DNA from: an uncultured Bacteroidota bacterium
Lineage (GTDB): Bacteria; Bacteroidota; Bacteroidia; JABEUT01
Assembly: GCA_903863935.1 (NCBI GenBank)
Contig: CAIPDV010000002.1
Coordinates: forward strand, 1-45,366
Length of the DNA: 45,366 nt
Direction of reading: 5' to 3'
In this document: in pieces, positions 1 through 7,178 of the stretch
Position numbering within the stretch: the first letter of the stretch is position 1
How the letters are laid out: the number at the start of each line of letters is the position of its first letter
Position numbers and translations under genes: made by a program
Notes under the pieces: generated by a model
Databases searched by the model: none
What the model saw: the letters and a program-made list of their open reading frames with translations, nothing else
What the model was told of the DNA's origin: nothing

Positions 1-99
1 CATTTCACTCAATAAATCTAATAAATCTTTTTTCTTCATTTTCTTGGCTTCTGCCATAATTGCATCTGCCATTTCATCTATCATGAATTCAATTTTCAT
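1..99 (-). CDS. Small ORF, partial at window edge, coupled to the TolC-like gene
   Basis: An open frame starts at the ATG at 99-97 and runs off the left edge after 33 codons. The visible peptide is helical and charged, rich in Met, Glu and Lys, with no signal peptide. Its ATG overlaps the TAA of the upstream TolC-like gene by one base (TAATG), a typical translational-coupling arrangement, so it is probably the next gene of the efflux operon. I do not recognise the family. The sequence ends before any domain could be judged. Confidence 0.5.
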   Translation of the reverse strand, partial: MKIEFMIDEMADAIMAEAKKMKKKDLLDLLSEM

Positions 100-1280
100 T
101 ATAGTTTCACCACTCTAAAATCAAATTCCATAAAACTAATCTCATGTTCATAGCTTGTGTCAATTTGAGAATACTGATTGCTTAGTTTGTACAGTATGCA
201 ATAGCTGGCCGTAACTTCATTTTGTATAGTATACAAAGTAAGGCTATCATTTATTTCAGCCTGTTTTTCCTCATCTTTCGCCACTTTCAGGTTACCCTGG
301 TTTCGGTTAAAGAATGGAAGGTCCATACTACCGTATATTCCCCAAAAGTTTGGTTCGTATGAACCTGCTTTGTCATAACTTACACCTAAAGTTAAATCAG
401 GCACAGCACTAGAATGCTGAAGTTTTATGTTTTGTTTTTGATAGTTTATTCCAGTTGAAGCGAGTATTAAATCGGGACGGTTTCGCAATGCACTGTCTAA
501 GACTGACTGAAATGCCGGAATTTGGCCCGAGGAAATCCCCAGTTCTTTAACAATAATATAAGTTTTAGCCGGGTATACCAGCAGTGTTTTCAATTCTTTC
601 TGGTCGTTATAAACAGCGGCTTGTGCTGTTATTTCAAGCGCAACAGCATCCTGGTATTGCGCCTGTAACCTTATTAAATCATTTCCTGAAGCATTTCCCG
701 CCTTATACAATTGCCGGGTTTCGTTTACCAGGAATTGAATCTTTTCTTCTTCAGCTTTGTAAATAGTAACCCGCTGTTCATTGGCATATATGTCTGAAAT
801 GTCAGTATACATCTCGTATTTCAAGCTTCGCAGTAAATCTGCAAGCTGATAGCGGGCTTGTTGAACCCCAATTTTATTCAGGTTTGCAAAGGCACAATGC
901 CGGCCACCAATTGTTACTAACTCCTGAATTTGGAAGGCATTTTCATTGGTAGCGTTTAACCATTCTTTAGAATATGGGTTATAAACTTCCTGTGTATATG
1001 TTAAGTTCGGATTATACCAAAGTTTAGCCTGAAGGTAATTGTCTTTTGCAATATCTACGTTGTAATTAGATATCAGTAATGATAAATTCTTATTTACAAA
1101 CCGTTGCTCAGCATCAGGAATAGTGAGGTAAACCGTATCAAATGATATTGGGGCAATATTTTGGGATGATGCACAGTGAATTGATAAAAGTGCAATTAAC
1201 AGTAGTGAATTCTTTCTTAGTAGATTTGTTTTAATCGGGAAACGTTTGTTTTCCATAAGAACCATTGACCAGGTATGCAT
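99..1280 (-). CDS. TolC/CusC-like outer membrane efflux protein
   Basis: A 393-residue protein of the outer membrane efflux protein (OEP) family. It would form the outer-membrane channel of an RND or metal-efflux complex. After a hydrophobic signal segment near residues 24-40 come long amphipathic helices rich in Gln, Ala and Glu, including the typical 'AGNASGNDLIRLQAQYQDA' coiled-coil stretch, and a 'LPFFNRNQGNLKVAK' segment usual in CusC/CzcC-like proteins. Several in-frame starts are possible; the ATG at 1256 (MENKRF) gives a more normal signal peptide than the listed one. A promoter-like sequence lies just upstream and a two-component system is encoded 91 bp upstream on the same strand, so regulated metal or drug efflux is likely. 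The substrate is not visible. It is somewhat short for the family (usually 400-450 residues). Confidence 0.85.
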   Translation of the reverse strand: MHTWSMVLMENKRFPIKTNLLRKNSLLLIALLSIHCASSQNIAPISFDTVYLTIPDAEQRFVNKNLSLLISNYNVDIAKDNYLQAKLWYNPNLTYTQEVYNPYSKEWLNATNENAFQIQELVTIGGRHCAFANLNKIGVQQARYQLADLLRSLKYEMYTDISDIYANEQRVTIYKAEEEKIQFLVNETRQLYKAGNASGNDLIRLQAQYQDAVALEITAQAAVYNDQKELKTLLVYPAKTYIIVKELGISSGQIPAFQSVLDSALRNRPDLILASTGINYQKQNIKLQHSSAVPDLTLGVSYDKAGSYEPNFWGIYGSMDLPFFNRNQGNLKVAKDEEKQAEINDSLTLYTIQNEVTASYCILYKLSNQYSQIDTSYEHEISFMEFDFRVVKL

Positions 1281-1291
1281 TTAGTGAGGGG

Positions 1292-1318
1292 CAAAATTAA
1301 CTCAGGTGCATGAAGCAA
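1292..1318 (-). promoter_or_regulatory. Bacteroidota-type promoter for the TolC-like gene
   Basis: On the minus strand TAATTTTG (1299-1292) matches the Bacteroidota -7 consensus TAnnTTTG, with TTG at 1318-1316 sixteen bases upstream. It lies 12 bp before the longest start codon of the efflux gene, so the gene can be transcribed separately from the kinase gene. A start site near 1285 leaves a very short leader for the 1280 start and about 30 nt for the 1256 start. Confidence 0.5.
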
Positions 1319-1370
1319 TAATTAGAATAACATTAGAAATTGTTAATTCTTCAGATTGAAAAAGAAGGAT

Positions 1371-2717
1371 TTATTTTTGAAAGGTTACAGTAAAAACAGT
1401 TCCTTTATTCAATGCTGAGGTTACTTCAATTTTACCATTGTGAAGTCTGATTATTTTCTCAGCCAAGGAAAGGCCGATGCCAGTTCCCGGATGTTTAAAT
1501 GAATTAGCTGCCCTGTAAAAAGGCTGGAAAATATTTTGGAGATCTTTCGGTTCAATTCCGATGCCATTGTCTTTTATTGAAATACTTACACCTGAAGCAG
1601 TACAGAATAGTTCACAAACTACCTCCTTGTTCTCTGAAAATTTAATTGCATTTTTTAAAATATTGCTTAGTGCAATAAACAAGATTCTGCGGTTGCCCGA
1701 AATAGTATATTTCTCAGGGTCATCGGGCAAGTTGTAAGTTGTTTTAACGGGCGGTGATCCACTTCCCCATTCATCTACAACCTCCCACAAGAGTTCATCC
1801 AGTTGAATTTTTTGCAGATCAGCCGTATCAATACCCGTTTGTGCAAGGTCAAAAAGGCTGGTGATTAAAAGATTAAGTTTTGCTGATTCGGAAATAATGT
1901 TTTGTAAAGCTTTTTTGTATTCCGGATTACTCCGTTCATTATTTAAGGTTACTTCGGCTTCACCCAAAATTTTTGTCAGGGGAGTTTTCAATTCATGAGA
2001 TGCATGAGAAATAAAGCTCTGCTGATCGTTAAAAGATTGTTCAAGATGCTCAAGCAAGTTGTTTATGGTAACTGAAAGCAAATTGATTTCGTCATTTTTG
2101 TATGTGGTAAGGGTAAGCCTTCTATTTAAGCTGGTAGACCTTATTATTTTTAAATCATTGGTTATTTTTAAAATGGGTTGCAAGGCAATTGTTGCAAATA
2201 TCCTTCCAAGTAAAAAGGTAATTATCAGCGAAGCCCCGAACATGAAAAGCATAATTAGTGCAAGTCTTTTCATGTTCTGAAATCCGGAATCGTCCACTGC
2301 AGAAGCTATCACAATAAAATCACCTGAATTATCCACATAATAAAGACCGGTTACCTGCTGGTCGCCTACATTGAAGTGTAGTTTTTTGTTCTTAATAACG
2401 AGTTGTATCACATCTTTTGACCAGCTAACCGAGTCTTCCTTAATAAAAACGGGCAGGAATTTGTCATTGTAGATCCGGGTTACCTCATGCGTTAAAGTCT
2501 GTGGATATTTTTCAATCACTTTTTTAAAACTTTCTGGAGACATGTTGTCCTGAGCCAGGTATAGTTCTCCTACTATTAAAGCCCGATCGTCAAGTTTGGC
2601 ATAAAAACTTTCTTTCCTGTTTTGTTCAACAAGTGTATAAATGCCCGCTAACACTATAAATAGCAAAACAGCAAACATGAAAGTAAATTGCAGCGATAAC
2701 CGGTTTTTTACTTTCAT
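1371..2717 (-). CDS. Membrane sensor histidine kinase of a two-component system
   Basis: 448 residues with classical architecture: transmembrane segment at about 10-30, a periplasmic sensor of about 115 residues, a second transmembrane segment at about 151-172, HAMP linker, HisKA with phospho-acceptor His241 in 'SHELKTPL', and an HATPase_c domain with N box 'NILKNAIKFS', G1 'DNGIGI' and G2 'GTGIGLSL'. It should autophosphorylate and pass phosphate to the response regulator encoded four bases upstream. Gene order with an efflux channel resembles CusRS/CzcRS-type metal-sensing systems, but the sensor domain has no recognisable metal motif, so the signal is unknown. Confidence 0.93.
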   Translation of the reverse strand: MKVKNRLSLQFTFMFAVLLFIVLAGIYTLVEQNRKESFYAKLDDRALIVGELYLAQDNMSPESFKKVIEKYPQTLTHEVTRIYNDKFLPVFIKEDSVSWSKDVIQLVIKNKKLHFNVGDQQVTGLYYVDNSGDFIVIASAVDDSGFQNMKRLALIMLFMFGASLIITFLLGRIFATIALQPILKITNDLKIIRSTSLNRRLTLTTYKNDEINLLSVTINNLLEHLEQSFNDQQSFISHASHELKTPLTKILGEAEVTLNNERSNPEYKKALQNIISESAKLNLLITSLFDLAQTGIDTADLQKIQLDELLWEVVDEWGSGSPPVKTTYNLPDDPEKYTISGNRRILFIALSNILKNAIKFSENKEVVCELFCTASGVSISIKDNGIGIEPKDLQNIFQPFYRAANSFKHPGTGIGLSLAEKIIRLHNGKIEVTSALNKGTVFTVTFQK

Positions 2718-2721
2718 TTAA

Positions 2722-3399
2722 TTATGAAGTTGGGTCTTTAAGAACATAGCCTCGTCCTATAACCGTGTGAATGAGTTTTTTTTCTTGATTCTTGTCAATT
2801 TTAGTTCTCAAATAATTAATATATACGTCAATTAGGTTGGTGCCCCTGTCAAAATTTATTCCCCATACTTCCTCGGCAATTTCAGTTCTTGAAAGTACTT
2901 TGTTCCTATTCGCAATCAGGATTTCAAGCAACGTAAATTCCTTTGTTGTTAATGCAATTTCTTTCCCGTTCCTGAGTACAGTCCCTTTATTGCAATCTAC
3001 TTCCAGGTCGGCTATTTTATAAACCTTTTCCGAGTTTACATTGCGCCTGCGTGTAAGGGCATTAACCCGTGCAAGCAACTCTTCAAAATGAAAGGGTTTT
3101 GTAAGGTAATCATCGGCTCCGTTCTCAAATCCAAGAACTTTGTCGCTTAAGGTGCCAAGGGCGGTAAGCATTAATATTGGCAGGGCTTTTTTATGAATAC
3201 GCACCTGCTCGCAAACTTTAAATCCGTTGGAATCGGGAAGCAAAACGTCAAGAATCAAGAGATCAAAATTTTGCTGAATTGCAATTTCTGTTCCTCCAAG
3301 GCCATTGTGAATTACTGTAACGTAATGTGATTGTTCCTCCAGGCCTTTTTTTATAAAAGCTGCCACCTCAAGTTCGTCTTCAATAAGAAGAATATTCAT
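2722..3399 (-). CDS. OmpR/PhoB-family response regulator
   Basis: 225 residues. The receiver domain at about 1-115 has the acidic pair E7-D8, phospho-acceptor Asp51 ('LLILDVLLPDSNG'), Thr79 and Lys101 ('KPF'). The winged-helix DNA-binding domain at about 130-222 has 'LTTKEFTLLEIL' and 'VDVYINYLRTKID...IGRGY'-type sequence. It is the first gene of a minus-strand unit with the sensor kinase (4 bp gap) and probably regulates that unit and the efflux gene. The ATG at 3399 is well placed, with a -7 element about 35 bp upstream. Confidence 0.95.
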   Translation of the reverse strand: MNILLIEDELEVAAFIKKGLEEQSHYVTVIHNGLGGTEIAIQQNFDLLILDVLLPDSNGFKVCEQVRIHKKALPILMLTALGTLSDKVLGFENGADDYLTKPFHFEELLARVNALTRRRNVNSEKVYKIADLEVDCNKGTVLRNGKEIALTTKEFTLLEILIANRNKVLSRTEIAEEVWGINFDRGTNLIDVYINYLRTKIDKNQEKKLIHTVIGRGYVLKDPTS

Positions 3400-3434
3400 T
3401 CGATATAAAGTTTTGGGCCGATGTTTGGATGAAG

Positions 3435-3442
3435 CAAATTTA
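3435..3442 (-). promoter_or_regulatory. -7 element for the response regulator/kinase operon
   Basis: TAAATTTG on the minus strand exactly fits TAnnTTTG and lies 36 bp upstream of the regulator start. I see no clear TTG at the standard distance, so this is a partial match. Confidence 0.4.
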
Positions 3443-3487
3443 AAAAGTTATGACCCGATACATCCGCTTTGGAGATTAATAATTGTT

Positions 3488-3519
3488 AAAAAAAATCCCC
3501 ATCCGTATCGGACAGGGAT
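3488..3519 (-). terminator. Rho-independent terminator of the small secreted lysine-rich gene
   Basis: On the minus strand a hairpin (TCCC and TCCG arms pairing with CGGA and GGGA around a three-base loop, with an internal 2x2 mismatch) is followed by a run of eight T. It lies 29 bp after the stop of the minus-strand 66-codon gene. Confidence 0.65.
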
Positions 3520-3547
3520 ATTCTTAATAGGAGGCCTGTTAAGGCTG

Positions 3548-3748
3548 TTATTTTTTATCGGCCTCTTTTTTTGTGACATTCTTCCTGGCAGGAACCTTCT
3601 TTACATCTTTTTTATCGGTTTTCTTCTCGGCCTTTTTTTCTTCTTTCTTTTCTGTTTTTGGTTTATCTTGCTTGGCTTGCTGAATACTTCCAAAAGAGAT
3701 GCTTGCGAATAATAATATGGTTGCAGTAATTATACTTATTTTTTTCAT
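3548..3748 (-). CDS. Small secreted lysine/glutamate-rich protein
   Basis: 66 residues. A Sec signal peptide covers about residues 1-20 (hydrophobic core 'ITATILLFASISFGS'), and the rest is almost entirely Lys, Glu, Asp and Thr, predicted disordered and strongly basic overall. Short signal peptide plus Lys-rich tails are common in Bacteroidota and usually have no assigned function. Support for it being real: a proper signal peptide, a downstream terminator on the same strand, and low-complexity composition that is coherent in this frame. The plus-strand frame over the same bases looks like a shadow. Confidence 0.6.
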   Translation of the reverse strand: MKKISIITATILLFASISFGSIQQAKQDKPKTEKKEEKKAEKKTDKKDVKKVPARKNVTKKEADKK

Positions 3749-3835
3749 GACTTAATGTGTTGTGATAGTTGTGTTTTCTTTAACGTGGCAAATTAAATGA
3801 AAAATTATGAAGATAAAATGAAGAGCAAGTGTATT

Positions 3836-4603
3836 CTATTGCTTAATCAGTTTACCAGAGCCTCCTTCGGGGTAAAATTGAAGTATTGGTGAACCGGAAT
3901 AATAGATGCTTCCTTCACTGTATATTTTTGCTGTAAAGGTACCTGTACAGTTTATATAAGAATCACCTGTGGTATTGGAAGAAAGAAAGGCATAGCCTAA
4001 AACAACCAGGTTGCTGTTATATATAAACCCAGTGCCCCCATAAAAATCGCATAGAAATGTTTGGCATTGTCCGGAAAGAGTAAGGTCGGCCGTTCCGAAT
4101 AAATGGGAGTTGATGAATCTTGCATTAACATCCAATTGAATATCGCCCGAAGAATTTTTTGTATTCAGAACAAGCGAATCGGAATTGATGGTGCCCACAC
4201 TTTGCACTTTTCCATAGCCTACATTTGTAACCGATATAAGTTCGGGCATCGTTATGTAAACATTAATTATACTCTTTTTATAACTCCTTAGCCAGTTGCA
4301 GATATTGTTGTTTTTTAAGTTGAGAACAACCCCGGTCACATCTGCACCTATATTCGGTATAAGGTTTGAGCCGCCTTCTATGGTCACCTGTTCGGGCGAC
4401 CCCTGAGTGATAAATACATTCACATTATCCTGAACGGAGATCTGGTTAAAATAGGGAACAAGCCGTATTTGAGATGCCTTGGAGCCTGCACTGTCAAAAC
4501 AGTCGCACAAAGGTGCTTTATGGCATCCACCTGTCATGAGTAAAACCCCAAAACCAATGGCCAAAAAACTTTTCCTGAAGATATTTTTTAATTTAAAATT
4601 CAT
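3836..4603 (-). CDS. GIN-domain (DUF2807) lipoprotein
   Basis: 255 residues with a lipoprotein signal ending at Cys27 ('LLMTGGC'). The remainder is the DUF2807/putative auto-transporter adhesin head (GIN) domain: 'FNQISVQDNVNVFITQGSPEQVTIEGGSNLIPNI' is the typical N-terminal strand pair, followed by the repetitive beta-helical ladder. These are Bacteroidota envelope proteins of undefined role. The gene follows the PagL-like gene by 10 bp and the gldD gene beyond it, so it is probably the third gene of one operon. No terminator is obvious directly downstream. Confidence 0.85.
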   Translation of the reverse strand: MNFKLKNIFRKSFLAIGFGVLLMTGGCHKAPLCDCFDSAGSKASQIRLVPYFNQISVQDNVNVFITQGSPEQVTIEGGSNLIPNIGADVTGVVLNLKNNNICNWLRSYKKSIINVYITMPELISVTNVGYGKVQSVGTINSDSLVLNTKNSSGDIQLDVNARFINSHLFGTADLTLSGQCQTFLCDFYGGTGFIYNSNLVVLGYAFLSSNTTGDSYINCTGTFTAKIYSEGSIYYSGSPILQFYPEGGSGKLIKQ

Positions 4604-4613
4604 TATTTAACTT

Positions 4614-5723
4614 TCACAATTTATAACCTACTCCCCATTCAATAAAATCTGCTTTTACAAAATGAGTGAGTAATGTTAGGTTTGCAATTATGTGCTTATG
4701 AATATAATACCGGATACCAATACGATTATATACATACCCGTTACCTGTAAATTTTGAAAAAACATATCCTCCTTGTTCTATTGGTATCGACAGGTTTCCC
4801 ATTGTAATTTCATAGGCTATCTTCAAACCGAATTGAACATTTTCAAAATTGCTTTTCAATCTTATACTATCTGCGGTTAAAAGTCTTGCTATGTTGGCTT
4901 TATTGTAAAATACATCCGCTCCGAAACCCAATCTATTTTTCCGGTTGAGCTTTTTGAATCCAAGATAGGAGAAGGTAACATCCGGGAATCGTGTACCTCC
5001 CGGAGGCTCAATCTCCGAAAGTCCGCCGGCAATAATAAATTCGCTTTCTATCTTTTTTGATTTGGCAGAATCAGGATAGATATATTTTACGCACCTTTTT
5101 GTGTCTGAAAAACAATACGATACTCCGGTGTTAGCGGTTATAAGGTTTATGCCCAGATTTGGGGTTTGAAAAGCACCGTTAGAGCAATGTGTAAGCCCTA
5201 TTCCGGTTTCAAGACGCATACGGCTCGATAAATAAAAATGGTAATTCATCCTGAAGTTAAACATGGCGTTTAGGTGAGAGCCTATCACATCATTCTTATG
5301 GTTATCGAGCCTGGAATAAATATTTGGCATATATCCCAACCCTATACCAATTCTGAAGTACAAGCCTTCATTAAAGCTCCTTTTTAAATGAAAATTTACA
5401 AAAGGGTATAACCCGAACATATTGCCAAGTTGGGCTGGATTATTAAGGTAAGCCGAAAAAAAGGCAATCCCGACTTCCGGACAATGGTATGCACCAAGCC
5501 AGTTATTATTGCATGCGGGTTTGTTCATATAATCCAGTTCAATGCTCGGAACATGGCCCTGGATAAGTATATTCATACTGCTTGTGTACAATGGCATTAT
5601 AAATCCGTAATGCGCATCCAGAGTTAACCAATTACCTTTGCGTATGCTGTCCTGCGAACGGACATTAACCTGAAGAAGAACCAGTACAATTAAAATGGAA
5701 GAAATTTTGTGAATATATCTCAT
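4614..5723 (-). CDS. PagL-like acyloxyacyl hydrolase family outer membrane protein
   Basis: 369 residues with a signal peptide (about 1-23) and a beta-barrel pattern throughout. The segment 'GLTHCSNGAFQTPNLGIN' carries His179 and Ser181 in the H-x-S-N motif of lipid A 3-O-deacylase (PagL)/acyloxyacyl hydrolase proteins, which remove an ester-linked acyl chain from lipid A in the outer membrane. It is about twice the size of proteobacterial PagL, as is usual for the Bacteroidota members, where activity is mostly untested. It follows gldD by 16 bp and precedes the GIN lipoprotein by 10 bp. Confidence 0.75.
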   Translation of the reverse strand: MRYIHKISSILIVLVLLQVNVRSQDSIRKGNWLTLDAHYGFIMPLYTSSMNILIQGHVPSIELDYMNKPACNNNWLGAYHCPEVGIAFFSAYLNNPAQLGNMFGLYPFVNFHLKRSFNEGLYFRIGIGLGYMPNIYSRLDNHKNDVIGSHLNAMFNFRMNYHFYLSSRMRLETGIGLTHCSNGAFQTPNLGINLITANTGVSYCFSDTKRCVKYIYPDSAKSKKIESEFIIAGGLSEIEPPGGTRFPDVTFSYLGFKKLNRKNRLGFGADVFYNKANIARLLTADSIRLKSNFENVQFGLKIAYEITMGNLSIPIEQGGYVFSKFTGNGYVYNRIGIRYYIHKHIIANLTLLTHFVKADFIEWGVGYKL

Positions 5724-5739
5724 CTGTAAAAGGATGGTT

Positions 5740-6324
5740 TTATTTTAAGGTTCGCCACCTGAAAGATTCTACTAAATGATTGATATCTTCCTTCACAAAT
5801 TTTACAACCGGCTCCAGCGAGTCTTTATTTGGAACAGCATAAAAATAAAGTGCGCCTCGTATAAAATTGCGGGTACTGTCGGTCAGGTAAAACTGCATAT
5901 TCGAAGCTGCATTACCTTCAATATCATATATTACCCCATATATCTTATCCTTAGTATTTACTACCGTCCGTTCACTTATGGCCGATGCCTTAACTTCATG
6001 CTTGACTACAAACTTGCGGCATTCTTCAATGTAGGCATCGACATTCGTATCTACGGTAAGGTAACTCATGTAAACATTGCACCTAAACTTGGGGAAAACA
6101 AGATTAATCCAGCATGAATGACTTGCCGCCCCGGAATCATTTGCAATGGATGCATATTGAGGATATTCAAAAACAAAAGGACAATCGGCTTTATAGGTAT
6201 TGTATTTTCTTTCCGGCAGGTCAATGCGGAAATACCCCTGTCTTTTAGGGGCGAAATCGTTACTGGTATTACAACTACTCAGACAAATGCAGAATAGTAG
6301 TAGAGTGAAAATTAAGGTACGCAT
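5740..6324 (-). CDS. gldD: Gliding motility lipoprotein GldD
   Basis: 194 residues with a lipoprotein signal (lipobox 'CLSSC', Cys18) followed by the GldD hallmark 'PKRQGYFRIDLPERKY' and 'FVFEYPQYA'. The length equals the family norm. GldD is a periplasmic-side lipoprotein needed for gliding and type IX secretion in Flavobacterium johnsoniae, which fits the many T9SS cargo genes in this window. First gene of a likely operon with the PagL-like and GIN genes. A good promoter match lies directly upstream. Confidence 0.92.
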   Translation of the reverse strand: MRTLIFTLLLFCICLSSCNTSNDFAPKRQGYFRIDLPERKYNTYKADCPFVFEYPQYASIANDSGAASHSCWINLVFPKFRCNVYMSYLTVDTNVDAYIEECRKFVVKHEVKASAISERTVVNTKDKIYGVIYDIEGNAASNMQFYLTDSTRNFIRGALYFYAVPNKDSLEPVVKFVKEDINHLVESFRWRTLK

Positions 6325-6337
6325 ATTTTCGAGATGG

Positions 6338-6365
6338 CAAATGTAATTAATGCCAGCAAATGCAA
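6338..6365 (-). promoter_or_regulatory. Bacteroidota-type promoter of gldD operon
   Basis: Minus strand: TTG (6365-6363), 17 bases, then TACATTTG (6345-6338), an exact TAnnTTTG. The predicted start leaves only a short leader of about 8 nt before the gldD ATG at 6324. Confidence 0.55.
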
Positions 6366-6586
6366 TAGATTTAGATGATTAAATGTGGTAGACAAGGTTT
6401 ATTATGTAAGGGCAATAAAATCTAAGAATTTGAGAAGGGTTTCGATAAGATAGTAAAGACGGATTGGGTTTAAGTGTTATGATAATAAGGTTGTTGTGTA
6501 TTTAATAGGGAGGCGAAATCAGTCCTTTTTATACTGCCTTTATAAGAAAAAAATGCCATTAAATGTGCTTATTACAATTAAAATAC

Positions 6587-6702
6587 TAAATTTGCACCCA
6601 ACTATTCGATACCAAAAACAGGATTGACAAAAAAATACAGTCGTTAAGTTTGTTCAGGTGTCGGATATGAATTTTTTTATTTATTAATTTTATTTTTTTA
6701 TC
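6587..6702 (+). promoter_or_regulatory. Promoter and structured 5' leader of the RRM gene
   Basis: TAAATTTG (6587-6594) is an exact -7 match. The transcript would begin near 6600, leaving a leader of about 100 nt. Within it ATTCGATACC (6604-6613) can pair with GGTGTCGGAT (6657-6666) over ten continuous base pairs, two of them G-U, enclosing about 43 nt. The rest of the 6325-6586 gap holds the gldD promoter and AT-rich sequence in which I see nothing further. Confidence 0.45.
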
Positions 6703-7014
6703 ATGAACATTTTTGTATCCAACTTGAACTTTAAGGTTCGCAGCGAAGACCTCAAAAACCTCTTCTCTCAGTATGGTGAAGTATTATCCACCAAAGTTAT
6801 TACCGACAAATTCTCAGGAAAATCCAGAGGTTTCGGTTTCGTAGAAATGAAAAACGACGATGATGGTCAGAGAGCTATTGCTGAACTCGATCAAAAGGAT
6901 TTTGAAGGCCGTAACATCACTGTTTCAGTTGCAAAACCAAGAACTGAAGGTGGTAATGGCGGCGGAAACGGAGGAGGAAGAAGAGACTTCCGTAGCAGAG
7001 ACAACAGGGAATAA
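6703..7014 (+). CDS. RRM-domain RNA-binding protein with Gly/Arg-rich tail
   Basis: 103 residues. A single RRM fold: RNP2 'IFVSNL' at 3-8 and RNP1 'KSRGFGFVE' at 40-48, with the aromatic residues that stack on RNA. The tail (about 82-103) is Gly/Arg-rich ('GGGNGGGRRDFRSRD'), like the cyanobacterial and Bacteroidota Rbp proteins. Such proteins act as RNA chaperones or post-transcriptional regulators and some are cold-induced; the long leader here would suit such control. It stands alone between two terminators. Confidence 0.93.
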   Translation: MNIFVSNLNFKVRSEDLKNLFSQYGEVLSTKVITDKFSGKSRGFGFVEMKNDDDGQRAIAELDQKDFEGRNITVSVAKPRTEGGNGGGNGGGRRDFRSRDNRE

Positions 7015-7040
7015 AAGTTATTTTACTATATTACTTGCCA

Positions 7041-7065
7041 GGGGAACAATTTGTTCCCCTTTTTT
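7041..7065 (+). terminator. Rho-independent terminator of the RRM gene
   Basis: GGGGAACAA pairs with TTGTTCCCC with essentially no loop, followed by six T, 27 bp after the RRM stop codon. Confidence 0.85.
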
Positions 7066-7098
7066 ATTTGTATAAAGGGAATGAATCACAGATAAGCT

Positions 7099-7140
7099 AC
7101 TATAGAAAAGGCGGGAAAATTTTCCCGCCTTTTCTATAGT
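7099..7140. terminator. 42-bp perfect palindrome, bidirectional terminator
   Basis: Positions 7099-7119 are the exact reverse complement of 7120-7140. The GC-rich core GGCGGG/CCCGCC is flanked by A and T runs. It sits between the plus-strand RRM gene and the minus-strand surface protein gene that ends at 7179, and would end transcription from both sides. The RRM gene already has its own terminator, so this mainly serves the minus-strand gene. Confidence 0.75.
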
Positions 7141-7178
7141 TAAAACTAATTAGTTTGAAATTCTGCTGAACTGTTAAC

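Noticed and set aside
3413-3712. 99-codon plus-strand frame with a hydrophobic Phe/Leu-rich segment
   Set aside because: The hydrophobic run is the antisense of the Lys-rich tail of the minus-strand small secreted gene, and it also reads through that gene's terminator.
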